Of a DNA stretch of 64,000 bases, positions 26,962 through 36,260 are shown in pieces. The translations under genes were made by a program, and so were the position numbers. The stretch is from Parabacteroides chongii (GTDB lineage Bacteria > Bacteroidota > Bacteroidia > Bacteroidales > Tannerellaceae). Location of the stretch: assembly GCF_029581355.1 (NCBI RefSeq), contig NZ_CP120849.1:5054501-5118500 (forward strand), read 5' to 3'. The stretch's first letter is position 1, and each line of letters opens with the position of its first letter. The notes beneath the pieces were generated by a model. The model saw only the letters and a program-made list of their open reading frames with translations. It was not told the DNA's origin and did not search any database.

Positions 26962-29343
26962 TTATTCCGCTTTCAGACTGTCGATCGGATTCTCATTGGC
27001 CGTCGCCCAGGCACGATACAATACGCAACCAATGATGACGAGGTAAACGAAGAAAGCCGCGATGATAAACAGGAAGGCATTCAGATGGATACGTTCCGAG
27101 AATTTCTCCAGCCAGTCGGAGGCACTGATATAGGCAATCACTACACCGATCGTAAGAGCAGGAACGGCTATATAGGAGATGTCGCGCGAGATCATCCGGA
27201 GGATGCTGGCGGCAGTCGCACCGTTGACCTTGCGGATCGCTATCTCACGTCCGCGGCGGTTGGTTTCGTCGGCAGTATATCCCAGCAGTCCGATCAGTGC
27301 AATGATCAGGCAGACGATGCCGCTGATGAAGATGGAGTCGCGGAACTCACGGTCGCCTTGGTATTGCTGAGCCAGACTCATTTTATAGACAGAAGCTTCC
27401 ACCACTTTATCCGGCATTGCATCTGTCAGGATCTGGTTGACCTGTGCTATATTGTCCGATGTCATATCATGCATCTTTATCAAGATATTTTCCGTAGGAG
27501 CAATTCCACCCGGCTTCATGTCGTAGAAGAAAACCGAGGCACGGGTGTCGGGACCTTTGATGGAGCCGATACGGAAGTCCTCATAGACACCGCAAATGGT
27601 GTATACCTGATTTCCATTACTATGTTCGGATATCATCACACCTTTACCAATAGCACTTCCTGTCCAGCCCGCCACCTTCTCCATCTGTTCGACAAAACGA
27701 CGGCTAACCATTATTTTATCGCCGTTAGCCTCACCCTGGCGGAAAGCGTGGCCCTCCAGAATAGGTATCTCCATCAGTTCAAAATAATTATCACCGACAC
27801 TGTACATATCGGCAATGTTAAACAGTTCGCGGTTATCACCCGGCAAACCGACATTATTACCCGAAGGATATTTGAAAGGCAACTCGCAACTGGCCGACAC
27901 CAGGTCTACCTGCGGCAAACGACGCAGTTCGTCCATCGCCCGCTCACGCTCCAGGGCACTTACACCGCGGGTATTACAAAAGATCAGATTCTCGTAGGCA
28001 TAGCCGGGATCACTCGAAATCATAGCACTATACTGGCGATTGATCGTGATCAATAATGCCACCAGATAGGCCGTAGCGACAAACTGTACAAAAAGCAGGC
28101 ACAGTTTCCAGTAACGCTTCGATTCTTTTACGCTACGGAAAGCCGATGCCACCGGAATACGGAGGAAGAGCCAAGTCGGCACCAGGCAGGTTACGGCGAA
28201 TACAACGATACAAATACCCGACAAAATCATCAAAGTAGGTACCGTAAACAAAGCAGACAGCGAAGCCGACAACAATTCCTCCACCTTCCCTTTACAAAGG
28301 ATCAACAGGAAAGCTCCCAGCAAGAGTGCCAGTAACAGATGCAGCAAGGATTCGGAAAAGATCATTCCGAATATATTTTTACCCGAAGCTCCGTAACATT
28401 TATGTACCGCCACTTCTTTCGTACGTCCGATCAGTGTAGAGATAACGACCAGCACATAATTCAGCACGGCTATAAGAATCAGGATCGTAGCCAGGAAGAG
28501 AAGCATGGCATTCATGTCTTTCACCTCCTTATCATTATTATGGATATCCTGCAAAGGCGAGATGGTATAGAACAAATCGACACCGGCCTGTTTCAGCGCT
28601 TCCATATCCTGGTTGCGTTCCTGCATACGGCGGATAGCCGGGGCAAGCCCTTCCGGATCAGTACCCGGAACCAGTTTTACATAGGCGATGTAACGGTCGT
28701 TACCCAGCCAGTTGGTCGTACTCCATTCCGGCATGCTTGCCAGCGATCCCAGCACATCATAACGCAGATGGCTGTTTTCGGGTATATCTTCAAATACGCC
28801 ACCGATGGTTTGCGGAGCGTTCCGGTTTGCGTCACGAACGAAGGTCTTGCCGACCACGTTCCCTACTCCGCCCATTTTCTCGGCCAACGAGCGCGAGATC
28901 ATCGCATAACCGGGACGGGACAGAACATCTTTCGGATCTCCCACCAGAATCGGACGGGGGAATATATCGAAAAAGCTGGTATCGGCAAGCAGGATGGTCG
29001 CTTTATAAAATTGTTTCTCCGGCGACATGATCAGTTCATTGGCCGGTCCTATGCGGGTATAGCGCGTAGCGACTTCCACCTCCGGAACCTCCGCTTTCAA
29101 ACCCGGAGCGACGGCACCGCTCACCTGTCCCCAGGTATCTTTCTTCCCGTCTTTGTTCAAGCCGGACTTGACCAGATAAATACGGTCGTTGTCGGGATAA
29201 AAGTTATCATACGAACGTTCGAAACATACTTTTGCAACCAACACCAGACCCATTGCCAGTCCAACGGCAAGCGCCAGTATCTTAATCCCATTGTTCCTTC
29301 CCTTCTTAAACAGGGAGCGGAATGCCATACTAAAATTCCTCAT
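26962..29343 (-). CDS. FtsX/MacB-type ABC permease, type C (array member 11)
   Basis: A 793-aa type C permease. Type C starts AFRSLFKKGRNNGIKILALA and its TM1 (about 20-40) continues into CFERSYDNFYPDNDRIY. Loops are RTKEVAVHKCYGASGKNIF (a His-Lys-Cys-Tyr variant of the coupling signature) and RGREIAIRKVNGATAASILR; before TM5 it has VASAFRSVKESKRYWK instead of the KGSFGLSP or RGTFRKQ segments of types A and B. The tail is NPIDSLKAE. The start is 11 bp after the stop of member 12, so the two type C genes are tightly co-transcribed and may form a functional pair, though each already has two FtsX halves. Confidence 0.88.
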   Translation of the reverse strand: MRNFSMAFRSLFKKGRNNGIKILALAVGLAMGLVLVAKVCFERSYDNFYPDNDRIYLVKSGLNKDGKKDTWGQVSGAVAPGLKAEVPEVEVATRYTRIGPANELIMSPEKQFYKATILLADTSFFDIFPRPILVGDPKDVLSRPGYAMISRSLAEKMGGVGNVVGKTFVRDANRNAPQTIGGVFEDIPENSHLRYDVLGSLASMPEWSTTNWLGNDRYIAYVKLVPGTDPEGLAPAIRRMQERNQDMEALKQAGVDLFYTISPLQDIHNNDKEVKDMNAMLLFLATILILIAVLNYVLVVISTLIGRTKEVAVHKCYGASGKNIFGMIFSESLLHLLLALLLGAFLLILCKGKVEELLSASLSALFTVPTLMILSGICIVVFAVTCLVPTWLFLRIPVASAFRSVKESKRYWKLCLLFVQFVATAYLVALLITINRQYSAMISSDPGYAYENLIFCNTRGVSALERERAMDELRRLPQVDLVSASCELPFKYPSGNNVGLPGDNRELFNIADMYSVGDNYFELMEIPILEGHAFRQGEANGDKIMVSRRFVEQMEKVAGWTGSAIGKGVMISEHSNGNQVYTICGVYEDFRIGSIKGPDTRASVFFYDMKPGGIAPTENILIKMHDMTSDNIAQVNQILTDAMPDKVVEASVYKMSLAQQYQGDREFRDSIFISGIVCLIIALIGLLGYTADETNRRGREIAIRKVNGATAASILRMISRDISYIAVPALTIGVVIAYISASDWLEKFSERIHLNAFLFIIAAFFVYLVIIGCVLYRAWATANENPIDSLKAE

Positions 29344-29354
29344 ATTTATATCAT

Positions 29355-31730
29355 TTATTCTGATTTCAAACTTTCCACCGGATTGGATACGGCAACCATC
29401 CAGCTACGATAGACAACGGTACCTAAAATGAGCAACAGTACCCCTGCCACACTCAACGTGAACACACCGACATTCATCGATATCTTTTCGGCAAATTGCT
29501 GTAACCACTTCTCGCCTGCATAATAAGAGGCACCGGCTCCCAGCAACAAAGCGGGAAAAGCCATCCAGGTCACATCGGAAGCGATCAGCGAAAGGATATC
29601 CTTTTCCGTTGCCCCGTTGATCTTACGAACGGCTATTTCTTTTCCGCGCCGGTTGGTTTCATCATTGATATACCCGATCAGCCCGATCAGAGTGATGATC
29701 AGCGTTACGATACCGCCCAGCATCACCGCGTTGCGGAAAAGGCGCGAAGAGTTATACATATTCGCCATGCTGACACTGTAAGAAGATACAGGCATCTCCT
29801 TATCCGGTAAAGTGGCCTTGATGGTTTCGTCCAGCCGTGCCATGTTCTCCTGCGACATTTTATTCAGTTTAATGACCAGCGTATTCTGCGGACGACCGCT
29901 ATAAAACAGCGCCGAAGGTCCCATCAATTCGCTTCCGATAGCCCCGACACGAACATCGTCGTACACGCCTGCTATCTCGAAATCGTTAGGCGTACCATGA
30001 CCGCTCACATATATTTTCTTTCCTATCACACCGTCTTTCCAGTCGAGTGCCAAAGCCAGTTTGTCGGCCATCATCCGGCTGATCATTACCACGCGGGAAG
30101 AATCGGAATAAGAATGATCGAATCCTTTTCCCTGGATAACGGACATTTCCATCAAAGAGGTATAATTGGCATTCGCCCCGTAAAGGTCGGCGAAATGAAT
30201 AATGGTTTCCTTTGTTCCCGGACGATAAACCATATCCCCTGAACCGCTGAAAGCAGGTAAGCTACTGCAAGTAGATACGTCCTCCACCTCCGGAAGTTTT
30301 TTAAGTTCATCCATCAAGGCGCGACGGGAAGAACCCGGCACACCGTCCATCCTGCAATAAGCCAGCCGTTCGTATTTATATCCCGGATTATCGTTCACCA
30401 TTCTATTATACTGCAAACCGATAACCACCAGCAGGCATACTAGAAAACCGACGGCCACAAACTGGATAAACAACAGCACTTTCTTCCATGAACGGCGTGA
30501 TTCTTTATAGGAGCGAAATACCGATGCTACCGGTATTTTCGAAAATAGTTGCGAAGGCAGTAATCCCGCCACTAAAAATACAATTACACAAACAGCTACC
30601 AGCATCAGAACGGTATCGACCGTAAACAGCGATAACAACGACGCACTGAGCAATTCTTCCACCATCTCACGGAGTGCCAGTATCAACAAAGCAGATATCC
30701 CCAGCGAGACAAGCAGGTTAAGAAAGGTTTCCGAAAAGATCATGTCCGAGATATTCCATCCGGATGCACCGTAACATTTATGTACGGCAATATCTTTCGA
30801 ACGGGTTACCAGTGACGAGATCACCAGTAAAACGTAATTCATCAAGGCTGCAAAAAGGATAGCAAATGCAATAGCCACGAGCATGACAGCCATCCGTTTC
30901 GTTGCCGGCGACTTGGCATAAAGTTCCTCCAGCGGACACAACATCAGAGCGTAATCGATTCCCCGCTCTTTCAATTGGGCAGAGTCGACATGGCGGTCGA
31001 GCATCTCGGCCATCGGCTGCAACAGGTTTTCGGCAACGATACCGGGCTCCAGGCGAACATACCCATTATAACTATCTCCCCCAAACCATTGATCGAGGTT
31101 CGACCACCCCATTACTGTCTCGAAAGAGGCCAGTGAAACCAGCATGTTATATTTCAGATGGGTATTATCCGGTACTTCTTCAAACACTCCGCCGATCGTA
31201 AAAAGATGTCCGGGAAAAGAGGCGATTTCAAAAGTCTGTCCTACCACATCTTTTCCACTGCCTATCTTAGCAGCTATCTTTTCGGATACAAGGGCATACA
31301 ATGGACGCGAAAGAGTCTCCTTCGCATTACCGGCCAACACTTTACGGGGAAGGACATCAAAGAAGTACTGGTCTGCCATTACAAAGTTACCGGTGTATTT
31401 TTTCTTATCGGAAGTAGTAAAAAGATACTCCCCTATTACATTGGCACAGGTAGCCGATTCCACACCGGGTATTTCAGCTTTCATCCCCGACGGAACACCT
31501 GCACTTACATGCGGATAGCCTTCTATTTTCTTCTCTCCTACGGATACATTTTCCTGTATGGCAAAAACACGATCCGACTCAGGATAGAAGTTATCATAAG
31601 ATAGTTCGAAACATACTTTAGCAATCAGTACCAAGCCCATGGCCAGACCAACGCCCAATGAAATTATTTTAATTCCATTATGTCTTCCTTTCTTAAAAAG
31701 GGAACGGAAAGCGATATGTACATTCTTCAT
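29355..31730 (-). CDS. FtsX/MacB-type ABC permease, type C (array member 12)
   Basis: A 791-aa type C permease with loops RSKDIAVHKCYGASGWNI and RRGKEIAVRKINGATEKDIL and tail NPVESLKSE. It is the permease nearest to the adaptor and channel genes, separated from the adaptor by 280 bp that carry a repeat-rich element (31785-31991). Only a degenerate -24-like TGGCAT with 1-bp-short spacing is seen before its start (about 31770-31784) and there are no activator sites, so it probably depends on read-through from the TolC promoter. It may be the primary partner of the adaptor and channel (inference from position). Confidence 0.88.
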   Translation of the reverse strand: MKNVHIAFRSLFKKGRHNGIKIISLGVGLAMGLVLIAKVCFELSYDNFYPESDRVFAIQENVSVGEKKIEGYPHVSAGVPSGMKAEIPGVESATCANVIGEYLFTTSDKKKYTGNFVMADQYFFDVLPRKVLAGNAKETLSRPLYALVSEKIAAKIGSGKDVVGQTFEIASFPGHLFTIGGVFEEVPDNTHLKYNMLVSLASFETVMGWSNLDQWFGGDSYNGYVRLEPGIVAENLLQPMAEMLDRHVDSAQLKERGIDYALMLCPLEELYAKSPATKRMAVMLVAIAFAILFAALMNYVLLVISSLVTRSKDIAVHKCYGASGWNISDMIFSETFLNLLVSLGISALLILALREMVEELLSASLLSLFTVDTVLMLVAVCVIVFLVAGLLPSQLFSKIPVASVFRSYKESRRSWKKVLLFIQFVAVGFLVCLLVVIGLQYNRMVNDNPGYKYERLAYCRMDGVPGSSRRALMDELKKLPEVEDVSTCSSLPAFSGSGDMVYRPGTKETIIHFADLYGANANYTSLMEMSVIQGKGFDHSYSDSSRVVMISRMMADKLALALDWKDGVIGKKIYVSGHGTPNDFEIAGVYDDVRVGAIGSELMGPSALFYSGRPQNTLVIKLNKMSQENMARLDETIKATLPDKEMPVSSYSVSMANMYNSSRLFRNAVMLGGIVTLIITLIGLIGYINDETNRRGKEIAVRKINGATEKDILSLIASDVTWMAFPALLLGAGASYYAGEKWLQQFAEKISMNVGVFTLSVAGVLLLILGTVVYRSWMVAVSNPVESLKSE

Positions 31731-32010
31731 TGTGGTTATCTTTTACAGGTTGTTTATTTCAGTAAAATAATGCGCAAATATGCCAATGTGCCAATGGAGA
31801 TAGCAATAAGTTCAGATCTTGTCAGAATTGAACCTATTCAGATCGTATTAGGGGACGCAGATGACGCAGAATACGCAGACGCTCGCTGACTTTTTATTTT
31901 CTTTAAAAACAATATATTATCTGCGTTTATCTGCGCTCGTCTGCGTCATCTGCGTTCCTTAATGCAAATGGATATTCTATATTGGCACATTATTTCCTAT
32001 TCTTGAAATA
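31731..32010. other. 280-bp gap between adaptor and permease 12
   Basis: Contains an 11-bp inverted repeat at its edges (31785-31795 and 31981-31991) and, inside, a long imperfect hairpin made of ACGCAGA units. No gene is present. Confidence 0.6.
31785..31991. repeat. small inverted-repeat element with ACGCAGA arrays (REP or MITE-like)
   Basis: The ends are AATGTGCCAAT (31785-31795) and its exact reverse complement ATTGGCACATT (31981-31991). Inside, ACGCAGATGACGCAGA (from 31855) faces its reverse complement TCTGCGTCATCTGCGT (to 31955), each arm made of about 9-bp tandem units. The total length is 207 bp with no ORF. No obvious target-site duplication. Confidence 0.5.
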
Positions 32011-33261
32011 TCATTCCAACACCAGGACTTCATTATCCTTATAGCTTTCGTAGCTTGATACGATCACTTTTTCACCGGCTTCCAAACCTTCGGTCACTTC
32101 ATAATACTGCGGGTTCTGACGACCGATCTTAATCTTGCGGCGATAAGCCTTTTTGCCATCTTTATCCAAAACGAATATCCAGCTGCCTCCTGTACTCTGG
32201 AAGAACGTTCCGCGCGGGATGATGATACTTTCCGTCGGCTGTCCTAATTCCAGGTTGATATAATACGTTTGTCCGCTGCGGATATTGTCAGGACGTTCGC
32301 CGGTAAAGACAAAGTCGGTACGGAACTTACCTTCACGAACTTCCGGATATACTTTACGTACAGCCAGTGCGAAACTTGTACCCTGACGGTCGAAGGCTGC
32401 ACCCAATCCCGGTTTAACGCGGTCGATATAGTGTTCGTCGATCATGGCTTCTATCTTATAATCGGAAAGGTCGTTGATCTGACCGATCTTCATACCGGCT
32501 GATACATTCTGTCCGAGGACTACATCCAGCAAACCCAGTTCGCCGTTGATCTGTGAACGGACATTCAGATGTTCTTTCCGTTCGTGCACCAATTGGATGT
32601 TACGGCGCATATTAGCCAAACTCGTTTCCATTTCGTCCATCTGGATCGTACGGGAAATTGAATCCTGACGCAAACGTTCAACGACAAGAGCATATTTCTT
32701 GGTTGCCAGTTCATAATCTTCCTTCGCTTTCAGAAATTCTTCCTTGGCGATCAGGTTTTCATCATAGAGCTTCTTTTGTTGCGTATAAGCACGGCGTGAA
32801 CGGGCGATGTCGACATCGAGCTGAGCTTTCTCCAACTGGTTATTCAGCTTGTCCTGTTCCATCGCTACCTGGGTATTACGCAGGAAGTTCTGTTTTTCAG
32901 CCAACTGAGCTTCCGCATCCAGAATCTGCAAATCGAGACCGGAGTTGGAAAGACGGACAATGACATCGCCTTTTTTCACCTGGGCACCTTCTTCAACTAC
33001 CTTCTCCTGTACGATACCGCCTTCTTCCGGGCTCAACTGCACGACAGTGATAGGCTGTACCTGTCCGTCTACGCGGACGAAATCATTGAATTGTTCCTTA
33101 GTCACATTACCGATACTGATTCCGCGAGCATCGACTTTCAGGGTCGATGCATGATCGCCGAAAATGATCCATCCCACCAGTACCAGGAATAAAACACCAC
33201 CACCTACATAAGGTAAATGTTTCTTTTGAATGCCTTTTTTCTTTTCTAACTGTATATCCAT
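32011..33261 (-). CDS. periplasmic adaptor (HlyD/MacA-type membrane fusion protein)
   Basis: A 416-aa protein: short cytoplasmic N-terminus, one membrane anchor (about residues 18-36), a lipoyl/barrel-sandwich half (about 50-95, with GGIVQEKVVEEGAQVKKGDV), a long alpha-helical hairpin (about 100-235), the second lipoyl half and beta-barrel domains. This is the class that bridges an inner-membrane permease and a TolC-like channel. It has no biotin-type lysine requirement and no lipobox cysteine. It lies 53 bp after the TolC gene in the same transcript and is the only classical adaptor in the window, so it presumably serves the array permeases, at least members 12-10. Confidence 0.9.
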   Translation of the reverse strand: MDIQLEKKKGIQKKHLPYVGGGVLFLVLVGWIIFGDHASTLKVDARGISIGNVTKEQFNDFVRVDGQVQPITVVQLSPEEGGIVQEKVVEEGAQVKKGDVIVRLSNSGLDLQILDAEAQLAEKQNFLRNTQVAMEQDKLNNQLEKAQLDVDIARSRRAYTQQKKLYDENLIAKEEFLKAKEDYELATKKYALVVERLRQDSISRTIQMDEMETSLANMRRNIQLVHERKEHLNVRSQINGELGLLDVVLGQNVSAGMKIGQINDLSDYKIEAMIDEHYIDRVKPGLGAAFDRQGTSFALAVRKVYPEVREGKFRTDFVFTGERPDNIRSGQTYYINLELGQPTESIIIPRGTFFQSTGGSWIFVLDKDGKKAYRRKIKIGRQNPQYYEVTEGLEAGEKVIVSSYESYKDNEVLVLE

Positions 33262-33314
33262 TGTTGTATGTTTTTATTTCTTTATTGTTTGTTTCCTAGT
33301 TATTCGCGTTATTC

Positions 33315-34655
33315 TCAATGAATGCCTTCAATCAAAGGTTTCCCTTTATAATAATCGACCAGCTTGCATTTCATCAGATACATCAGCTTCCGCTGCAGCA
33401 GGTCGGCTTTTGACAGAAGTAATGTATTTGCACTGGTTTGCAGATCGATCGGGCTCATCAGACCTTCTTCAAATTTACGTAAAGTTACCTGATAAGCAAT
33501 TTCATCCGCTTTTGCTTTTTTATCCATCTGAATAGTTTCTTTGGCATAGCCCTCACGGTCGAGAATAGCTTGTTCGATGGCTGTCTCCAACTGACGGAGC
33601 ACTTCTGTCTGTTGTTCCTGGGCGATACGCATATTATTGCGTGCCTTACGCAGGTTGGTCAGACGACTCAATCCGTCAAATAAAGGGAAACTCAGGTTGA
33701 AAGAGATATATTCACCACGGTTATTTTTAAACTGATTGCTAAAAGAAGCGGGAGCCTTATCTGCTTTCAGATTCTCATAATAATTCGTAGAAACCCCTGC
33801 TGAGAAAGAAATGGATGGTAACAAACGTCCTTTTGCCATCATGTATTGCATTTTATAGGATTTCAACTGAAGTTTCGCCTGCAAGGCTGTCGGATTATTT
33901 TCTGATGCGTAATCATATATTTCATTAACCGACTCCATCATTGTTGCATACGATTTATCCAAAAGCATCGTATCTACATCCAGTTCCATGTCGGAAGGGT
34001 AATTCATATTCTGCTTCAGTGTCAACAAAGCCGTATTAAGCAAATTCTGCTGGTGGGTCAGATTGTAATCGTTGGCTGCTACCTGCGCTTCTATCTGTGC
34101 CACATCTGCTTTACCTTTCAATCCCAGCTCCTCCTGACGGCGTGTTTTATACAAGATACGGCTATTTTCTTCTAATTGTTCAGCAGCTAGTTTAACTGTT
34201 CCCTGGTAATATACCACATCCATAAAAGCCTGCATCGTATTGATTGCCAGGTCGTCTTTTTCCTTTTGGATATCATTCATACCTAACTGACGGTTTGCTT
34301 TTGCCATACGCCACTGGTTGACTAACTGCCCTCCGTTAAATATAGGAATAGAAACATTCAGACCATATCCGTTATTGAAAGTAGATGTATTATTATACAC
34401 GTTAGTCTCCGGGTCAATCGAACGTCCGAAACTGTATTGCGCTCCTACACTTGCACTCATAGACGGGAAGAAAGAGGCTACAGAGGAATTTAACTCTGCT
34501 TTATAAGAATCACTGGTATAAGTTTGTTTCTTCACTTTCGGACTGTTTTCAACGGCATAATGCATGCATTCATCCATTGTCCAGAGCTTTTCCTGGGCCA
34601 CGGCGGCTGTTGCCAGGCTAAACGAAAGAATCGATGTAAATATTATCTGTTTCAT
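33315..34655 (-). CDS. TolC-family outer-membrane efflux protein
   Basis: A 446-aa protein with a signal peptide (MKQIIFTSILSFSLATAAVA, cut before QEK) and the two OEP repeats rich in long helices (about residues 25-215 and 225-435) that form the TolC trimer channel. An in-frame ATG lies seven codons upstream (34676), but the signal peptide begins cleanly at 34655, and the longer form would run almost into the sigma-54 element at 34683-34698, so 34655 is chosen. It is first gene of the operon continuing with the adaptor and permeases 12, 11 and 10. It provides the outer-membrane exit of the export system. Confidence 0.9.
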   Translation of the reverse strand: MKQIIFTSILSFSLATAAVAQEKLWTMDECMHYAVENSPKVKKQTYTSDSYKAELNSSVASFFPSMSASVGAQYSFGRSIDPETNVYNNTSTFNNGYGLNVSIPIFNGGQLVNQWRMAKANRQLGMNDIQKEKDDLAINTMQAFMDVVYYQGTVKLAAEQLEENSRILYKTRRQEELGLKGKADVAQIEAQVAANDYNLTHQQNLLNTALLTLKQNMNYPSDMELDVDTMLLDKSYATMMESVNEIYDYASENNPTALQAKLQLKSYKMQYMMAKGRLLPSISFSAGVSTNYYENLKADKAPASFSNQFKNNRGEYISFNLSFPLFDGLSRLTNLRKARNNMRIAQEQQTEVLRQLETAIEQAILDREGYAKETIQMDKKAKADEIAYQVTLRKFEEGLMSPIDLQTSANTLLLSKADLLQRKLMYLMKCKLVDYYKGKPLIEGIH

Positions 34656-34682
34656 TTTTGTGTTATTTTCTGCCAATAGAAA

Positions 34683-34698
34683 GGCAAAGACTGTGCCA
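34683..34698 (-). promoter_or_regulatory. sigma-54 promoter of the TolC-adaptor-permease operon
   Basis: TGGCACAGTCTTTGCC on the minus strand, the best match in region 1 with intact TGGCAC and TTGC and correct spacing, 28 bp before the chosen start. Confidence 0.88.
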
Positions 34699-34753
34699 AA
34701 CCATTTAAGACATTGCTTATCAACCTATTGACAAAACAGATATTTTTCCAATG

Positions 34754-34791
34754 TGTAAAAAAATTAGACAATGGTGTATAAATATTAGACA
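34754..34791. promoter_or_regulatory. activator-site pair (UAS) for the TolC operon
   Basis: TGTAAAAAAATTAGACA (34754-34770, left half weak) and TGTATAAATATTAGACA (34775-34791), centres 21 bp apart, 55 bp from the sigma-54 element. Confidence 0.78.
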
Positions 34792-34826
34792 GCCGGTATT
34801 TCTTCGTTTCCTCCTCCTATTTTATC

Positions 34827-34843
34827 TGTCTAAATATTAGACA
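34827..34843. promoter_or_regulatory. third activator site next to the regulator promoter
   Basis: TGTCTAAATATTAGACA, an almost perfect palindrome of the same family, lies just upstream of where the -33 element of the divergent regulator gene would fall. It may mediate autoregulation or help load activator for the TolC promoter. Confidence 0.65.
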
Positions 34844-34871
34844 CTGGTTAGGAAGTATAAAACCGAACCTG

Positions 34872-34880
34872 TATCTTTGC
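34872..34880 (+). promoter_or_regulatory. -7 box of the response regulator promoter
   Basis: TATCTTTGC matches TAnnTTTG, about 26 bp before the ATG at 34906, implying a short leader of about 20 nt and ordinary housekeeping-sigma transcription of the regulator operon. Confidence 0.6.
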
Positions 34881-34905
34881 ACTAAATATATACATATTAT
34901 CATAT

Positions 34906-36258
34906 ATGGCTAAACAAGGCACCATACTGGTCGTAGACGACAATAAGGGGATTCTTACCGCAGTACAGATGCTGTTAGGCACCTGTTTTGAGAAAGTGAT
35001 AACTATCTCTACCCCAAACAAAATCAAAACAACCCTGCATAATGAAAACGTAGACGTTGTTTTACTCGATATGAACTTCAGTGCCGGTATCAATACCGGA
35101 AATGAAGGGCTTTTCTGGCTTTCCGAAATAAAGAAGGAAGACCCGTCGGTACAGGTTGTTCTCTTCACCGCTTATGCTGATATAGACCTGGCGGTAAGGG
35201 GAATCAAGGAAGGCGCTACCGACTTCGTTGTCAAACCCTGGAATAACGCCAAGTTACTGGAAACGTTGAAAACGGCTTATGATATCCGGACAGCCAACAA
35301 GAAAGGTATTCCTCACGAAAACAGCAAACTGGTTGTCTCGAAGGAAAGCGGTATGTTTTGGGGCGAAAGCAATGCGATGCAGCAACTCCGCAACCTGATC
35401 GAGAAGGTGGCAAAAACAGATGCCAACATCCTGATCACCGGAGAGAACGGAACCGGTAAGGAAATGCTGGCAAGAGAAATACATATGTTGTCGAACCGTA
35501 AAAAAGAAGCCATGGTTCCAGTAGACATGGGCGCCATCACCGAAACGCTGTTCGAAAGCGAACTGTTCGGCCATATGAAAGGTGCTTTTACCGATGCCCG
35601 CGCCGACCGTCCGGGAAAGTTTGAAGCAGCCAACAACGGGACCCTTTTCCTGGATGAGATAGGGAACCTCTCCTACCATCTGCAAGCCAAATTACTGACT
35701 GCCCTACAACGCCGCAGCGTAGTACGAGTGGGAAGCAACACGCCTATTCCGGTCAATATCCGCCTGATCTGTGCGACAAACCGCGACCTGCAGGATATGG
35801 TACAGAAAGAACAATTCCGCGAAGACCTTTTATACCGTATCAATACGATACATGTGGAAATACCGTCCCTCCGCGACCGCCCCGAAGATATCGTGCCGCT
35901 GACAGAGATATTCCTCGCTAAATATTGCTCTATTTACGGAAAATCATCCATGCGCCTGAATGCGGACGCAAAGGAAAAACTGAAACAACAACCCTGGTTC
36001 GGTAATATCCGCGAATTGGAGCATACCATCGAAAAGGCAGTGATCATTTCCGAAGGAGAAACGCTCGACAGCTCGGATTTCGATTTTCCCCGTAAGAAAG
36101 AATCTCCTCTGAAAGAAGCTACCACATTGGAAGAAATGGAATACAACATGATCAAAAATGCCATGGATAAATACAATGGCAATCTTTCGCTCGTTGCCAG
36201 CCAGCTGGGTATTTCACGTCAGACACTGTACAACAAAATCAAACGTTACGAGCTGTAA
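34906..36258 (+). CDS. NtrC-family sigma-54-dependent response regulator
   Basis: A 450-aa activator with receiver domain (1-125: acidic pocket Asp11/Asp12, phospho-acceptor Asp55 in VVLLDMNF, Thr88, Lys110), AAA+ domain (about 145-385: Walker A GENGTGKE at 179-186, sigma-54 contact loop GAFTDA at 226-231, Walker B GTLFLDEIG at 245-253) and a Fis-type HTH (LVASQLGISRQTLYNKIKRY near the C-terminus). The contact loop is GAFTDA instead of the classical GAFTGA. It is divergent from the TolC operon, whose regulatory region contains three sites of the palindrome found before every array operon, so it is the obvious candidate activator of the whole array and of the orphan promoter at 44152. It is followed 2 bp later by its kinase. 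Confidence 0.93.
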   Translation: MAKQGTILVVDDNKGILTAVQMLLGTCFEKVITISTPNKIKTTLHNENVDVVLLDMNFSAGINTGNEGLFWLSEIKKEDPSVQVVLFTAYADIDLAVRGIKEGATDFVVKPWNNAKLLETLKTAYDIRTANKKGIPHENSKLVVSKESGMFWGESNAMQQLRNLIEKVAKTDANILITGENGTGKEMLAREIHMLSNRKKEAMVPVDMGAITETLFESELFGHMKGAFTDARADRPGKFEAANNGTLFLDEIGNLSYHLQAKLLTALQRRSVVRVGSNTPIPVNIRLICATNRDLQDMVQKEQFREDLLYRINTIHVEIPSLRDRPEDIVPLTEIFLAKYCSIYGKSSMRLNADAKEKLKQQPWFGNIRELEHTIEKAVIISEGETLDSSDFDFPRKKESPLKEATTLEEMEYNMIKNAMDKYNGNLSLVASQLGISRQTLYNKIKRYEL

Positions 36259-36260
36259 TA

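Noticed and set aside
26959..29412. Long plus-strand frames (365 and 357 aa) opposite permease 11
   Set aside because: Antisense shadows of a conserved membrane protein; composition (many His, Gln, Arg) is typical for shadows and no start signal is seen.
31764..31784. Minus-strand TGGCATATTTGCGCA before permease 12 as a sigma-54 promoter
   Set aside because: Spacing between the GG and GC dinucleotides is one base short and no activator pair is present, so it was not listed as a promoter.
31982..31997. Plus-strand TGGCACATTATTTCCT resembling a sigma-54 element
   Set aside because: It reads into the 3' end of the adaptor gene in the antisense direction, has CC instead of GC at -12, and belongs to the terminal repeat of the 207-bp element.
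34656..34676. Longer N-terminus for the array TolC protein (MAENNTK...)
   Set aside because: It would place polar residues before an otherwise normal signal peptide and start within 7 bp of the sigma-54 element, upstream of or at the expected transcription start.
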